A stretch of 64,000 nt of DNA from Thalassotalea atypica. Lineage in GTDB: Bacteria; Pseudomonadota; Gammaproteobacteria; Enterobacterales; Alteromonadaceae. Position 1 is the stretch's first letter. Each line of letters opens with the position of its first letter. Below, in pieces: positions 8,952 to 16,884 of this stretch. Below the pieces are notes generated by a model. That model was not told the origin of the DNA. It worked only from the letters and a program-made list of their open reading frames with translations, and ran no database searches. The stretch is from positions 62,001 to 126,000 of the forward strand of contig NZ_AP027364.1 in NCBI RefSeq assembly GCF_030295975.1, read 5' to 3'. The translations under genes and the position numbers were made by a program.

Positions 8952-11135
8952 TTAAACTAACCACGGCTCTGGTTTATGACAGTAAAACCCCTGCGCCATG
9001 TTGATGCCTAATTCCGCTAAAAGCTGTGACGTTTGTTCGTTTTCAACAAATTCTGCAATCGTCTTTTTACCCATTTCTGTTACTACTTTATGCATTGATT
9101 CAACAAACACCTGATTTAATCGATTGCTGCATATATCGTGGACGAAGGAGCCATCAATTTTCACATAATGCACAGGAAGTTTTTGCAAATAACTAAATGA
9201 AGACAGGCCACTGCCAAAATCATCAAGTGAGAATTCACAACCTAAATCTGTCATTCGGGTAATGAAATCTAGTGCGGAGGTTAAGTGAGTAATGGCATAG
9301 GTTTCAGTTATTTCAAACCCTATTCGACTAGGGTCAATATTGTATTGGCTGAGTAACTCACTGACATAGTCAAAGATGTCATTGTCAGCTAAAGTAATCC
9401 CTGAAAGGTTGATGCTGTACTTAGTATCAAGCGTTCCTTCGTTTGTAGAAATTTCTTTAAAAGTAGCGTTAATAACCCAGCGATCGACTTGTTTAATCAA
9501 GCCGTACTTTTCAGAGGCAGGGATGAATGTGCTAGGCGGAATAAGGACGCCTTCTTTATCCCTCAAGCGGATCAATACCTCATACTTATTGATATTCTTA
9601 CCATGCAGATCAACTATCTTTTGTCGGTAAAGCACAAAGTGATCATCGGCGAGTGCATGACGAACATCTTTGATCACTGCCATTTCTTGGGCGTGCTGTT
9701 TAAGCTCATCGTCATTGCTTTGATACAATTGAATCCTATTCCTACCTTTCTGCTTAGCTAGCTTAACGGCTTGGCTTAAAGAATTTAATACCGCACCAAC
9801 GTCCTGTTGCGCATCATCGAAATTGAAAACACCAATACTGGCAGATACACTCAATTGCTCTGCTAGATGTTTGAATTTGAGCGATAAGATGTCTTCTCTG
9901 ATGGTATTGGCGTACTCTTCGGCCTTATCATGAGGCATGTTGGGTAGTAATACCGCAAACTCATCATTACCTAGGCGACTGACTGTTGCTTGGGTGGGTA
10001 AGAAGCTGATTAACCAACGTGATAACAAATTCAAACAGTTATCACCTTCGCTATAGCCATATGTGTTGTTAATTAGTTGAAAGTTATCAATATCAATCAG
10101 GTAGATCGTACCTAATTTTTCACCTGTCCTCTGCGAGCGTTGATTTGCCGATATGGTATGTTCGAGTGATTTTTCAAATGTTGCTCGGTTTATAGTACGA
10201 GTAAGGGAATCATGTGAGCTTTCAAATTCAAGTTCTTTTTCCACGGCTTGCTGCTTTGTTATCCGCTGTCTTAATGCTTTGTAGAAAATAAAAATTAATC
10301 CACTAGCAAATAACCACAAAGCAAACGCCTTTATGGCGCCATCTCGGATCATTTTATTGGTGTACTGTGGTGATAGGCGGATCGCTAATTGCCAACGAGT
10401 ACGTGGGATCTTTTTTAGAAAATTGAATCGCTGAATTTCATGCTCAGACATAAGCATGGTGTTATCAATTTCTTGATCATGGTTTATTTCAGTACTGAGT
10501 TCTATTTTTCCAATATTATCCTGTCGAAGAAGAAACATTTGCTGATGCGGCAACTGATATTTATTCAACAACTCTTTGAACACTTGTGTATCAAACGCGA
10601 CAAAAAAGAACCATCTACCACTAGCGTGCGTGACTAGTGGTTCGAGTAAATCAAAATGTATACTAGTTTTGCTGCGATGAAGAAAAATGTGCTCTTGAGT
10701 GCCGCTGTCTATAGTACTTCGAATTTCTTCCTTGCAATCAGGCAAAAAATCTCCAGTGATGTGTTTTAAAACGCCTTGTCCATTGTTGTCGACAATGGAG
10801 AATAACTTTACATTAGGGATATCGTTTTTCAGCTGCGCTAATAGCGCCATATACTCTTCTTCTGATATAACAGGGCCAAGTTCAGCAAAGCGCTTAATTT
10901 GTTGAAAGTGTTGGTATTGGAATTGATCAATGGAAGCGCGAAGTTTGGTTAAATGTTCTTGGTAATCGGATAGGACACTGTTAGTTACGGAATCCATCAG
11001 GGCGTGTTGATATGACTGATGTAACTTAATTGCAGAATATTTATTCCAGAAAATGAGCCCGAGCAAAACTAGGCATGTGGCAACCACAATTTTTCGTGAA
11101 CTGGATAAATCTATTCTTGCTTTGACTAAGGGCAT
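8952..11135 (-). CDS. Membrane GGDEF/EAL cyclic-di-GMP protein
   Basis: The 727-aa protein has one N-terminal membrane segment (about residues 14-31), a periplasmic sensing region to about 265, a second membrane segment (about 268-288), then GGDEF (about 300-465) and EAL (about 480-725) domains. The GGDEF active site is altered to GNDEF and the RxxD inhibitory site is replaced by PTQA, so cyclase activity is doubtful. In the EAL domain the signature is EVL, but DDFGSGLSSF, KIDGSFV and AEFVE are kept, so phosphodiesterase activity is plausible. It converges on the solute-binding pair with only 10 nt between stops; the sensed signal is unknown. Confidence 0.92.
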   Translation of the reverse strand: MPLVKARIDLSSSRKIVVATCLVLLGLIFWNKYSAIKLHQSYQHALMDSVTNSVLSDYQEHLTKLRASIDQFQYQHFQQIKRFAELGPVISEEEYMALLAQLKNDIPNVKLFSIVDNNGQGVLKHITGDFLPDCKEEIRSTIDSGTQEHIFLHRSKTSIHFDLLEPLVTHASGRWFFFVAFDTQVFKELLNKYQLPHQQMFLLRQDNIGKIELSTEINHDQEIDNTMLMSEHEIQRFNFLKKIPRTRWQLAIRLSPQYTNKMIRDGAIKAFALWLFASGLIFIFYKALRQRITKQQAVEKELEFESSHDSLTRTINRATFEKSLEHTISANQRSQRTGEKLGTIYLIDIDNFQLINNTYGYSEGDNCLNLLSRWLISFLPTQATVSRLGNDEFAVLLPNMPHDKAEEYANTIREDILSLKFKHLAEQLSVSASIGVFNFDDAQQDVGAVLNSLSQAVKLAKQKGRNRIQLYQSNDDELKQHAQEMAVIKDVRHALADDHFVLYRQKIVDLHGKNINKYEVLIRLRDKEGVLIPPSTFIPASEKYGLIKQVDRWVINATFKEISTNEGTLDTKYSINLSGITLADNDIFDYVSELLSQYNIDPSRIGFEITETYAITHLTSALDFITRMTDLGCEFSLDDFGSGLSSFSYLQKLPVHYVKIDGSFVHDICSNRLNQVFVESMHKVVTEMGKKTIAEFVENEQTSQLLAELGINMAQGFYCHKPEPWLV

Positions 11136-11383
11136 ACACTACACACTTAATGTCCAATCTCTTCACGTTACAAAATTAACGTGATATGAGCAACATCTTT
11201 TATCCTGATTAATGCAGGTGTATCCAAGATAAATTGCGCATTAAAGAGCTGAGCTGTTGATACATTATTTTTAATTATAATTGGACATCTTTAGTTCAGC
11301 CGGGGCGCTACACTTAACTTCCATTTGAGAATTCAACGCCAATGCTTCGACTACAAACCTACTTATAGTGAATTAAAACGAGG
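11136..11383. other. Intergenic region without recognised gene
   Basis: This 248-nt AT-rich gap lies downstream of the GFA gene and upstream of the leftward GGDEF/EAL gene, so it should contain that gene's promoter. I see no RNA gene, strong terminator or conserved open frame. Confidence 0.4.
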
Positions 11384-11806
11384 TTAGTTGGGCCCACAGT
11401 CAAACATTTTCATTGTTGGCATTTGTTTAAGCCATGCTTGTGCTGAACGACACCATATGTGAACCTTAGGTGTCAGCTGGTTTTTTTCTTTTATCGTCCC
11501 CACACGAAGACCATACACTTTGGTTGTATTGATAGATGGATGGTCAACGGAAGTTGCGTAAAGTGCGGAGCCACAATCACCACAAAAACCTTGAGCTCGT
11601 CGATTACCGCTTTCAGCGATTTTTATATATTCTTTAGGTGTGCCTTGAATAAACGTCACCTCTTTTGACATGACAACAGTTCTAAAGGCGCTGCCTGAGA
11701 GTTGTTGGCAATCTTCGCAATGACAAATTATCACTTGCTCCGGATTCACCGCTGCTTGATATTTAATGGAACCGCAATGACACGCTCCTGAAATAAACAT
11801 TTCCAT
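11384..11806 (-). CDS. GFA family zinc-binding protein
   Basis: The 140-aa product has the glutathione-dependent formaldehyde-activating (GFA/CENP-V) cysteine pattern: GACHCGSIKY near the N-terminus, CHCEDCQQLSGSAFRTV around residues 28-45 and CGDCGSALYATS around 80. The cysteines bind two zinc ions. Most members are of unknown substrate; the name does not prove formaldehyde metabolism. I use ATG at 11806, or GTG at 11812, both behind GAGGAAAA; the open frame extends to a TTG at 11857 that lacks support. A second GFA gene occurs at 53747-54136. Confidence 0.85.
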   Translation of the reverse strand: MEMFISGACHCGSIKYQAAVNPEQVIICHCEDCQQLSGSAFRTVVMSKEVTFIQGTPKEYIKIAESGNRRAQGFCGDCGSALYATSVDHPSINTTKVYGLRVGTIKEKNQLTPKVHIWCRSAQAWLKQMPTMKMFDCGPN

Positions 11807-12019
11807 ATTCACTTTTCCTCGCCTTACTGTTAAGTGCTGGTAATAGCTCCTTTGCAACGCTCAGCTAAAGATCCTAAGTATGCATAAAGATTACACTCGA
11901 ACGCCAATAAACTACATTTTGCGGTTGTCGAGTTACAGTCACGATCTTAATATCAGGTTAAAATAACAGCATTAATATTGTCACAGTGGCTAATTTATTG
12001 CCTATAGGTTGTATTTTCA

Positions 12020-12766
12020 ATGCATAAAAGATTCTTTTTGCTGGTGTTTACATGTTCAATCTTTGCGACTCCCGTACTTGCGGATAAACAGAGTCAGGCA
12101 GACGTCAGCATAGGGGCAGCTGAGCGCCATCATGAAGACCCAACTAAGGTGATCACTAAATTGGCGCTAGGTTATAACGAAGACTTGACCCTTTCAGGGG
12201 CGATTAGTTTGGATGAAGTGAGAAAACTCAACGCAAATATTAATGAGGATGGTTCTAATTGGAAAGTTGGTGGCTCTTGGTTATTCAAACACGGCATTGT
12301 GAATTTTAATATTCGCCACAGTGAATTTGATCATGGCGCGAAAAAAGACGGTTACAGTATTGGCACTTTTATACCGCTAACCTCATTTGATGTGAAACCG
12401 TTTGATATTGAAATATTTCCGATGGCCGGGCTTTCAAAAAATGAAGGCGATATGGCAGTCAAAAACCAAGACACGCCGCTCGAACAAAGTTACGTTTTAC
12501 TGCCTACCAGTAGCATAGGCGGGTACATAGGTTATTTTGCATTTAGACCAATGACTGAAAAATGGACAGCCTTGTCATTCGGTGGATTGTCAAAAGGCTC
12601 TGATGACTATAATGGCCATTGGTATGGCGTTGGCGCAAGTTACAAAATAGATGCGCACCAATCATTTAATACTTATATGTTTGCATCTGATGATGATTTT
12701 GGCTCAGATGAAAAAATAGGCTTTACCTACAGCTATGAATTTGATGGTTTTTCTTTAAACCTATGA
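12020..12766 (+). CDS. Putative small outer-membrane barrel protein, unknown function
   Basis: The 248-aa protein starts with a clear signal peptide (MHKRFFLLVFTCSIFATPVLA, cut near residue 21). The rest alternates hydrophobic and polar residues in short segments (KLALGYNEDLTLSGAISL, WKVGGSWLFKHGIVNFNIRH, HWYGVGASYKIDA) and ends in an aromatic/Leu strand (YSYEFDGFSLNL), a pattern typical of an eight- to ten-stranded outer-membrane barrel. I do not recognise a named family. It converges with apbE, seven bases apart. It could be unrelated to the flavin cluster or an additional envelope component. Confidence 0.65.
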   Translation: MHKRFFLLVFTCSIFATPVLADKQSQADVSIGAAERHHEDPTKVITKLALGYNEDLTLSGAISLDEVRKLNANINEDGSNWKVGGSWLFKHGIVNFNIRHSEFDHGAKKDGYSIGTFIPLTSFDVKPFDIEIFPMAGLSKNEGDMAVKNQDTPLEQSYVLLPTSSIGGYIGYFAFRPMTEKWTALSFGGLSKGSDDYNGHWYGVGASYKIDAHQSFNTYMFASDDDFGSDEKIGFTYSYEFDGFSLNL

Positions 12767-12773
12767 CTTACAC

Positions 12774-13679
12774 CTATTTGATGATCCAGTGCTGAATGTC
12801 GGCCATAGCTAAATAGCTTTCGGCATTTTCGCCTTGGAGCAAAGCAAGGGTTGCTAGAATACCAGCTTGGACACATTTGGGGGCTGCGATGGTGATGGAA
12901 CTAGGCGGATTTTCAACGGGCCAGCCAGTCTTAACGTTAAGTACATGGCCATAGCGTTTGTTACCTACTTGTAAAAAGCGCTTGGCGTCGCCGCTGGTTG
13001 CAATGGCGCCGTGGGTAATTTTAACGTAAACGACATGAGCTTCATCAAAACTGGGATGCTCTATGCCAATAATCCAAGGGGTGTTTTCTGCTCTGGGGCC
13101 ACTGACGGCTATGTCACCCCCAAAATTAATGAGCATCGGGGCATCGGTAAGTTCGCGCGCAAGCATTAAAGCTTTATCTACGGCATATTCTTTACCTATC
13201 CCGCCAAAGTCAATCTCCATGCCCGCTAGCATTTTATACTGCTCGGAATTGAATGTTACTCGCTGCCAGCCTATTAGCGGCATGAGGGAATCGATTGAAG
13301 TTTGGGTAGGGATGTTTTCAGAGCCATCAAAATGCCATGCTTTGCGTAAAATGCCCGAGGTAATATCAAATAGGCCCTCACTGATGTCATAACATTGCTG
13401 TGCAAACTGCAGTAATTGAAACGTTTCTTGATCAATGGCGCACTGTTGACCTGCATTTGCATTTAACTGCCCACAAACACTGTCGCTTTTATAACGTGAA
13501 TACTTGTCTTCAATACGCCACGCCTCTGTTGCTACGGCATCACCAATAGCAATGGCACGCTCTTTATCCGTGTGATCAAGTAATACCTCGCATGGGCTGG
13601 CCATTGCTTCAAAAGTGAGGCTATAACCACCGTCTCGTGTCGTGCAAATTACCGTTCTTTGTGATGTGTTTTGATTCAA
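12774..13679 (-). CDS. apbE: ApbE-family FAD:protein FMN transferase
   Basis: ApbE enzymes use FAD to attach FMN covalently to a Thr/Ser in an acceptor protein. Family marks: FEAMASPCEVLL (residues about 24-35), MEIDFGGIGKEYAVDKA (about 165), INFGGDIAVSG, GAIATSGDAKRF and HVLNVKTGWPVE. Two oddities: no signal peptide or lipobox is visible, although many ApbE proteins are exported, and the usual C-terminal ADALAT, whose Asp binds the metal, reads AGILAT here. The start is TTG at 13679 behind AGG; no ATG lies before FEAM. It is the last gene of a cluster with DUF3570, DUF4266 and cytochrome b561, its probable acceptor being DUF3570. Confidence 0.92.
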   Translation of the reverse strand: MNQNTSQRTVICTTRDGGYSLTFEAMASPCEVLLDHTDKERAIAIGDAVATEAWRIEDKYSRYKSDSVCGQLNANAGQQCAIDQETFQLLQFAQQCYDISEGLFDITSGILRKAWHFDGSENIPTQTSIDSLMPLIGWQRVTFNSEQYKMLAGMEIDFGGIGKEYAVDKALMLARELTDAPMLINFGGDIAVSGPRAENTPWIIGIEHPSFDEAHVVYVKITHGAIATSGDAKRFLQVGNKRYGHVLNVKTGWPVENPPSSITIAAPKCVQAGILATLALLQGENAESYLAMADIQHWIIK

Positions 13680-13697
13680 AACTAGCCTGATATGTGG

Positions 13698-15002
13698 TTA
13701 AAAAGAGTAGGTGATTTGCGCAATGACTGCGTTAATCTCTTCATAAAGCTCAACGTCATTAAGTACACCAATGGCATTCGTTCCATTACTTTTGGGCGAC
13801 TGTTTATAATATTCAACGCGAAATGCTAAACGGTCACCGCTGTTCAAAGGCATACCGTATTTAATGCCTAACGTATAAGCATTCATGTCGCCAATACGGT
13901 AGTCGGCGCTGACATAGGTTGGTGTGACTTGCCCTTGAATTAAGAAAGGCTGATAGAATTCTGCTGCCGATTGTGTGTAGTAGCGCACGTGCGGCTCAAT
14001 GTAGTGACCACGACTAAGCGGAATGTAATAGCGAAGATCTATTGTATGAGAATCAATTTCCCAATCGTCGGTCATGAATCGATAAGACGCATCTAAGATT
14101 GTACTTTCAAAATGATACTTAGCTTGGCCGAAAAATGCGTGCTTTACCCGTTCGTTAGGCCTATTTTCATAAAGATATCTTTGTGTATAACCTTCGCTGT
14201 CTACAACACTGATTACTTTGAATGGATCTGTGGTGTAGCCGTCAACACTTGAGTAGCTATAGTTCAGTTGCACGATCATTCTACGATTGATCACTTGGGT
14301 TAAGCCGAGTAACAAGTCCAGCGTCTTTTTATCGTCATCTGCGCGAATACGGGTTTGCTCAAATGCCTGTTCAAAAGTTTCGCTATCATTATCGCCAATA
14401 ACCATTGTTGCAAGGGGTTTAGGGATGCCACCTTCAGGCTCTATCTTGTCAAATGAATAGGCGAGGCCTGCTGAAAGTGTAGTGTTTTTATTATTAAGAT
14501 CCCTAGCTAAATTGCCATTAATAGATACAGACAAATAGTCATATTCTTTTGACACATTGCCGCCGATACTCAGCGTATAGTCTTCAAATTCAGCATAGGT
14601 AAGCGGTTGTGTCCACTGTCCTGTCAGCTGAAGACGGGTATCCTTAAAGGTATCATCTAGCGGTGTTTTTCCTGCATTTTCTGTGTATGAGCCATTGCCT
14701 GAAGGGCGAGTAAAAGTTTGCGCTTGTGGCTGTGCTACCGCGCCGTTGGCTGAAGCACCGGTCAATGAGTCTAGGGTCAGTTTAAGGCTTAAAACTTCGT
14801 CATTATCATATGTCTTTTGACCAGCAATGATGGCTTCGATGGCCGTTACACGATCGCTTTCACCGTAGTACATCAATGCCGTATCTAGCTCCCAATTATC
14901 TTGTGCTGACGCTGAGTTAGTCGCCGAGCCCAATAAAGCACAAGTTGCAGTTGTGAGTAGGGCTTTTAAGTTTGGTGTTTTGTTATGTTTTTCTAGTTGC
15001 AC
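13698..15002 (-). CDS. DUF3570 outer-membrane barrel with flavinylation-like motif
   Basis: I choose GTG at 15002 because GGAGG lies six bases upstream, inside the end of the DUF4266 gene; the frame also opens with TTG at 15008. The 434-aa product has a signal peptide ending near SASA, then LDTALMYYGESDRVTAIE, typical of DUF3570. Near residue 78 it carries DSLTGAS, which fits the Dxx(S/T)GA(T/S) pattern to which ApbE attaches FMN. The remainder consists of alternating strands and ends in ITYSF, an outer-membrane barrel terminus. It overlaps DUF4266 by 10 nt and is followed after 18 nt by apbE. Role inferred: an envelope protein with covalent flavin. Confidence 0.85.
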   Translation of the reverse strand: MQLEKHNKTPNLKALLTTATCALLGSATNSASAQDNWELDTALMYYGESDRVTAIEAIIAGQKTYDNDEVLSLKLTLDSLTGASANGAVAQPQAQTFTRPSGNGSYTENAGKTPLDDTFKDTRLQLTGQWTQPLTYAEFEDYTLSIGGNVSKEYDYLSVSINGNLARDLNNKNTTLSAGLAYSFDKIEPEGGIPKPLATMVIGDNDSETFEQAFEQTRIRADDDKKTLDLLLGLTQVINRRMIVQLNYSYSSVDGYTTDPFKVISVVDSEGYTQRYLYENRPNERVKHAFFGQAKYHFESTILDASYRFMTDDWEIDSHTIDLRYYIPLSRGHYIEPHVRYYTQSAAEFYQPFLIQGQVTPTYVSADYRIGDMNAYTLGIKYGMPLNSGDRLAFRVEYYKQSPKSNGTNAIGVLNDVELYEEINAVIAQITYSF

Positions 15003-15235
15003 CCACAACCTCCACCGCCAAAGCTACGGCCACCACTGGAAGCTTCTTTACTGAAATAAATATGGTCATCCAAAGCGGTATCAATGGGGGATGATGTTAA
15101 TGCCATTTCCTTTTTAGCCAGTAAGTCACGCTCCCATGGTTCGACGCCCATAGAGGCACACCCAGTCAAAGTTGAAAGGCTAGTTATGCTTGCGAGCACA
15201 AATATTAAGTTATGCGGCTTGATCTGGTGACTCAT
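14993..15235 (-). CDS. DUF4266 small lipoprotein with glycine/cysteine tail
   Basis: The 80-aa protein has a lipoprotein signal with lipobox LTGC (Cys near residue 26), the family core VEPWERDLLAKKEMAL, then DHIYFSKEASSGGRSFGG and ends GGGGCGCN. DUF4266 has no assigned function. The invariant-looking CGCN end could bind metal or carry a modification. Its last codons (GGT GGA GGT TGT) double as the ribosome site for DUF3570, so the two are translationally coupled. Position between cytochrome b561 and DUF3570/ApbE suggests an envelope electron-transfer or maturation role (inference). Confidence 0.85.
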   Translation of the reverse strand: MSHQIKPHNLIFVLASITSLSTLTGCASMGVEPWERDLLAKKEMALTSSPIDTALDDHIYFSKEASSGGRSFGGGGCGCN

Positions 15236-15306
15236 TACTATTCCACTTTATCTGATTTTAACTGTTATATTAGTGCTTAATTTTACACAAAATTCTATTG
15301 AGTTGA

Positions 15307-15825
15307 TTAGGGTATCATACGCCTAAATGTTGGGTCGTTTTTAAAATAATGATGATACAAAGCCATTAAAGCATGACCCCCTATTAGCCAGTACCCTAAT
15401 TCGCCAAGTATTTCGTGCCACTCTTCAATGTCGTGTGCCAAATCTGCATTCTCCGCAATAAGTGGAGGTAGAGTGAAGAAATAAAAGGTCACTTCTTTTC
15501 CCTCCGCGCTGACCACTAACCAGCCTAAAATAGGCATGATCATGAGGTAAAAATAAAGTCCAACATGCCCCAGCCTTGCTGCAAATGATAGGTGACTATT
15601 TGGTTGCTGTGCGGAGAGTTTTAGATAGACTCTGATAGAAACACATAAAAGCACAGTTAATCCCAAACTAAAGTGAGCGACTTTCATCAACGTTCTTGCA
15701 TCTGTACCCTTAGGAAAAATAACACGAAATTCAATGAATAGATAAGTGCCAACTATAAGGAATAACATAAACCAGTGCATATAAATGATGGCGCGACTGT
15801 ATTTAGAAAATGAAGACAAGCTCAT
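15307..15825 (-). CDS. Cytochrome b561-family membrane protein
   Basis: The start is ATG at 15825, with GAGG seven nt upstream; seven extra codons are open before it. The 172-aa protein has four membrane segments and the histidines expected of a di-haem b561: YMHWFMLFLIVG (helix 1), VAHFSLGLTVLL (helix 2), and in the last part EEWHEILGELGYWLIGGHALMAL. Such proteins pass electrons across or within the inner membrane, often from quinol. It is 71 nt upstream of the DUF4266 gene on the same strand, which makes it the likely inner-membrane partner of the flavin cluster. Confidence 0.88.
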   Translation of the reverse strand: MSLSSFSKYSRAIIYMHWFMLFLIVGTYLFIEFRVIFPKGTDARTLMKVAHFSLGLTVLLCVSIRVYLKLSAQQPNSHLSFAARLGHVGLYFYLMIMPILGWLVVSAEGKEVTFYFFTLPPLIAENADLAHDIEEWHEILGELGYWLIGGHALMALYHHYFKNDPTFRRMIP

Positions 15826-15984
15826 GATTACCTCGATATACTGCATTAAGTCATCTAAAGCATATAGTAAGTATTAGATTCACACATCGTACAGATGTAC
15901 CATGGCATTAAACCTTTTGAGTTTTAACATTTTTACTATTCTACTTGGCTTGTGTGTTTTCGTTTTTAAAAGGCTAGAGTACAA

Positions 15985-16479
15985 ATGAAAGATAAAATAA
16001 TTGCGGTGATGTTAAGTATTATCATGACATTAAATTTTTTCGACGTCATTGCTGATATTTCTTTGGGCGTGCCGTTTTGGCATATTGTCGAGGAAAGTAT
16101 CATTGTATTAGTATCTGCATTGGGTGCGCTTTATTTGATTGCAGATATACGCGCACGTACTAGGCATATGGCGACACTAAAAGAAAAGCTTACGATATCA
16201 GATAATCAATTAAAGAATATTTCACAAGAAATGAAAGATGAACGACTTCATTACAGTGAAGTTATTGCTAAACAGTTCAGTCAATGGCAACTCAGCGAAA
16301 GTGAAAAACAAGTCGCTATGTTGTTGTTAAAAGGTCTGAGCTTTAAGGAAATCAGTGGCGTTAGGGAGACAAAAGAAAAAACAGTTCGCCAGCAGGCTTC
16401 TAGTCTTTATGCAAAGGCTGATGTAGAGGGGCGTCATGAATTTTCCGCATGGTTTTTAGAAGACTTTATGGCTGATTAA
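15985..16479 (+). CDS. Membrane-anchored LuxR-type regulator
   Basis: The 164-aa protein has two N-terminal membrane segments (about residues 5-25 and 36-56), a coiled-coil linker (TLKEKLTISDNQLKNISQEM) and a C-terminal LuxR-type helix-turn-helix: LSESEKQVAMLLLKGLSFKE, then TKEKTVRQQASSLYAKADV. No receiver domain is present. DNA-binding proteins tethered to the membrane usually respond to envelope or redox state. It is divergent from the cytochrome b561 gene, separated by about 160 nt, so it may control that cluster (inference). Confidence 0.8.
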   Translation: MKDKIIAVMLSIIMTLNFFDVIADISLGVPFWHIVEESIIVLVSALGALYLIADIRARTRHMATLKEKLTISDNQLKNISQEMKDERLHYSEVIAKQFSQWQLSESEKQVAMLLLKGLSFKEISGVRETKEKTVRQQASSLYAKADVEGRHEFSAWFLEDFMAD

Positions 16480-16884
16480 ACCATTGAGAGCGCAGGCTAT
16501 GAACGCGCGTATAGATCCTAGCAATGTGCGTATCCCCGACATAGATTTTAGACTCGCGATGAGTAAAACCCCGATTTTAAAAGCAAAATGTATAACGCTT
16601 TGACGAGAAAACTTATTTTCTTGAACTGAATACACACATAATATCATTTCAAATATGGCTAAATTCGCTGCATGACTTTGGTCTTATCATTCACAATATT
16701 TGCACAATTCCTTGTTATACTGCTGGTAAAATAGAGTCGTCCAATGACTATTGATACGCTTAAGCAATATATCTTAAAGGATGAAACACAAATAAAGGCG
16801 CACCACATAGTAAGTTGTCTTGTTTTAAACTGTATGTATAAGTTCGTTTATGGTGCAGCACCAGGGAGTGCCTAAGCATTTGAT
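16480..16884 (+). promoter_or_regulatory. Upstream region of the BaeSR-like operon with paired CACAAT box
   Basis: This 405-nt stretch holds no convincing gene. At 16692-16697 and 16703-16708 two CACAAT repeats lie 11 bp apart start to start, followed 7 nt later by a -10 like TATACT (16716-16721). Such phased repeats over the -35 region are the usual binding pattern of OmpR/PhoP-type response regulators. A closely similar arrangement precedes the EF-hand pseudogene at 19052-19081. This suggests autoregulation of the two-component pair. The transcript would have a leader of about 155 nt. Confidence 0.55.

Noticed and set aside
16499-16603. 34-codon open frame after the LuxR-type gene
   Set aside because: AGG is too close to the ATG, the frame is very short and shows no recognisable feature.
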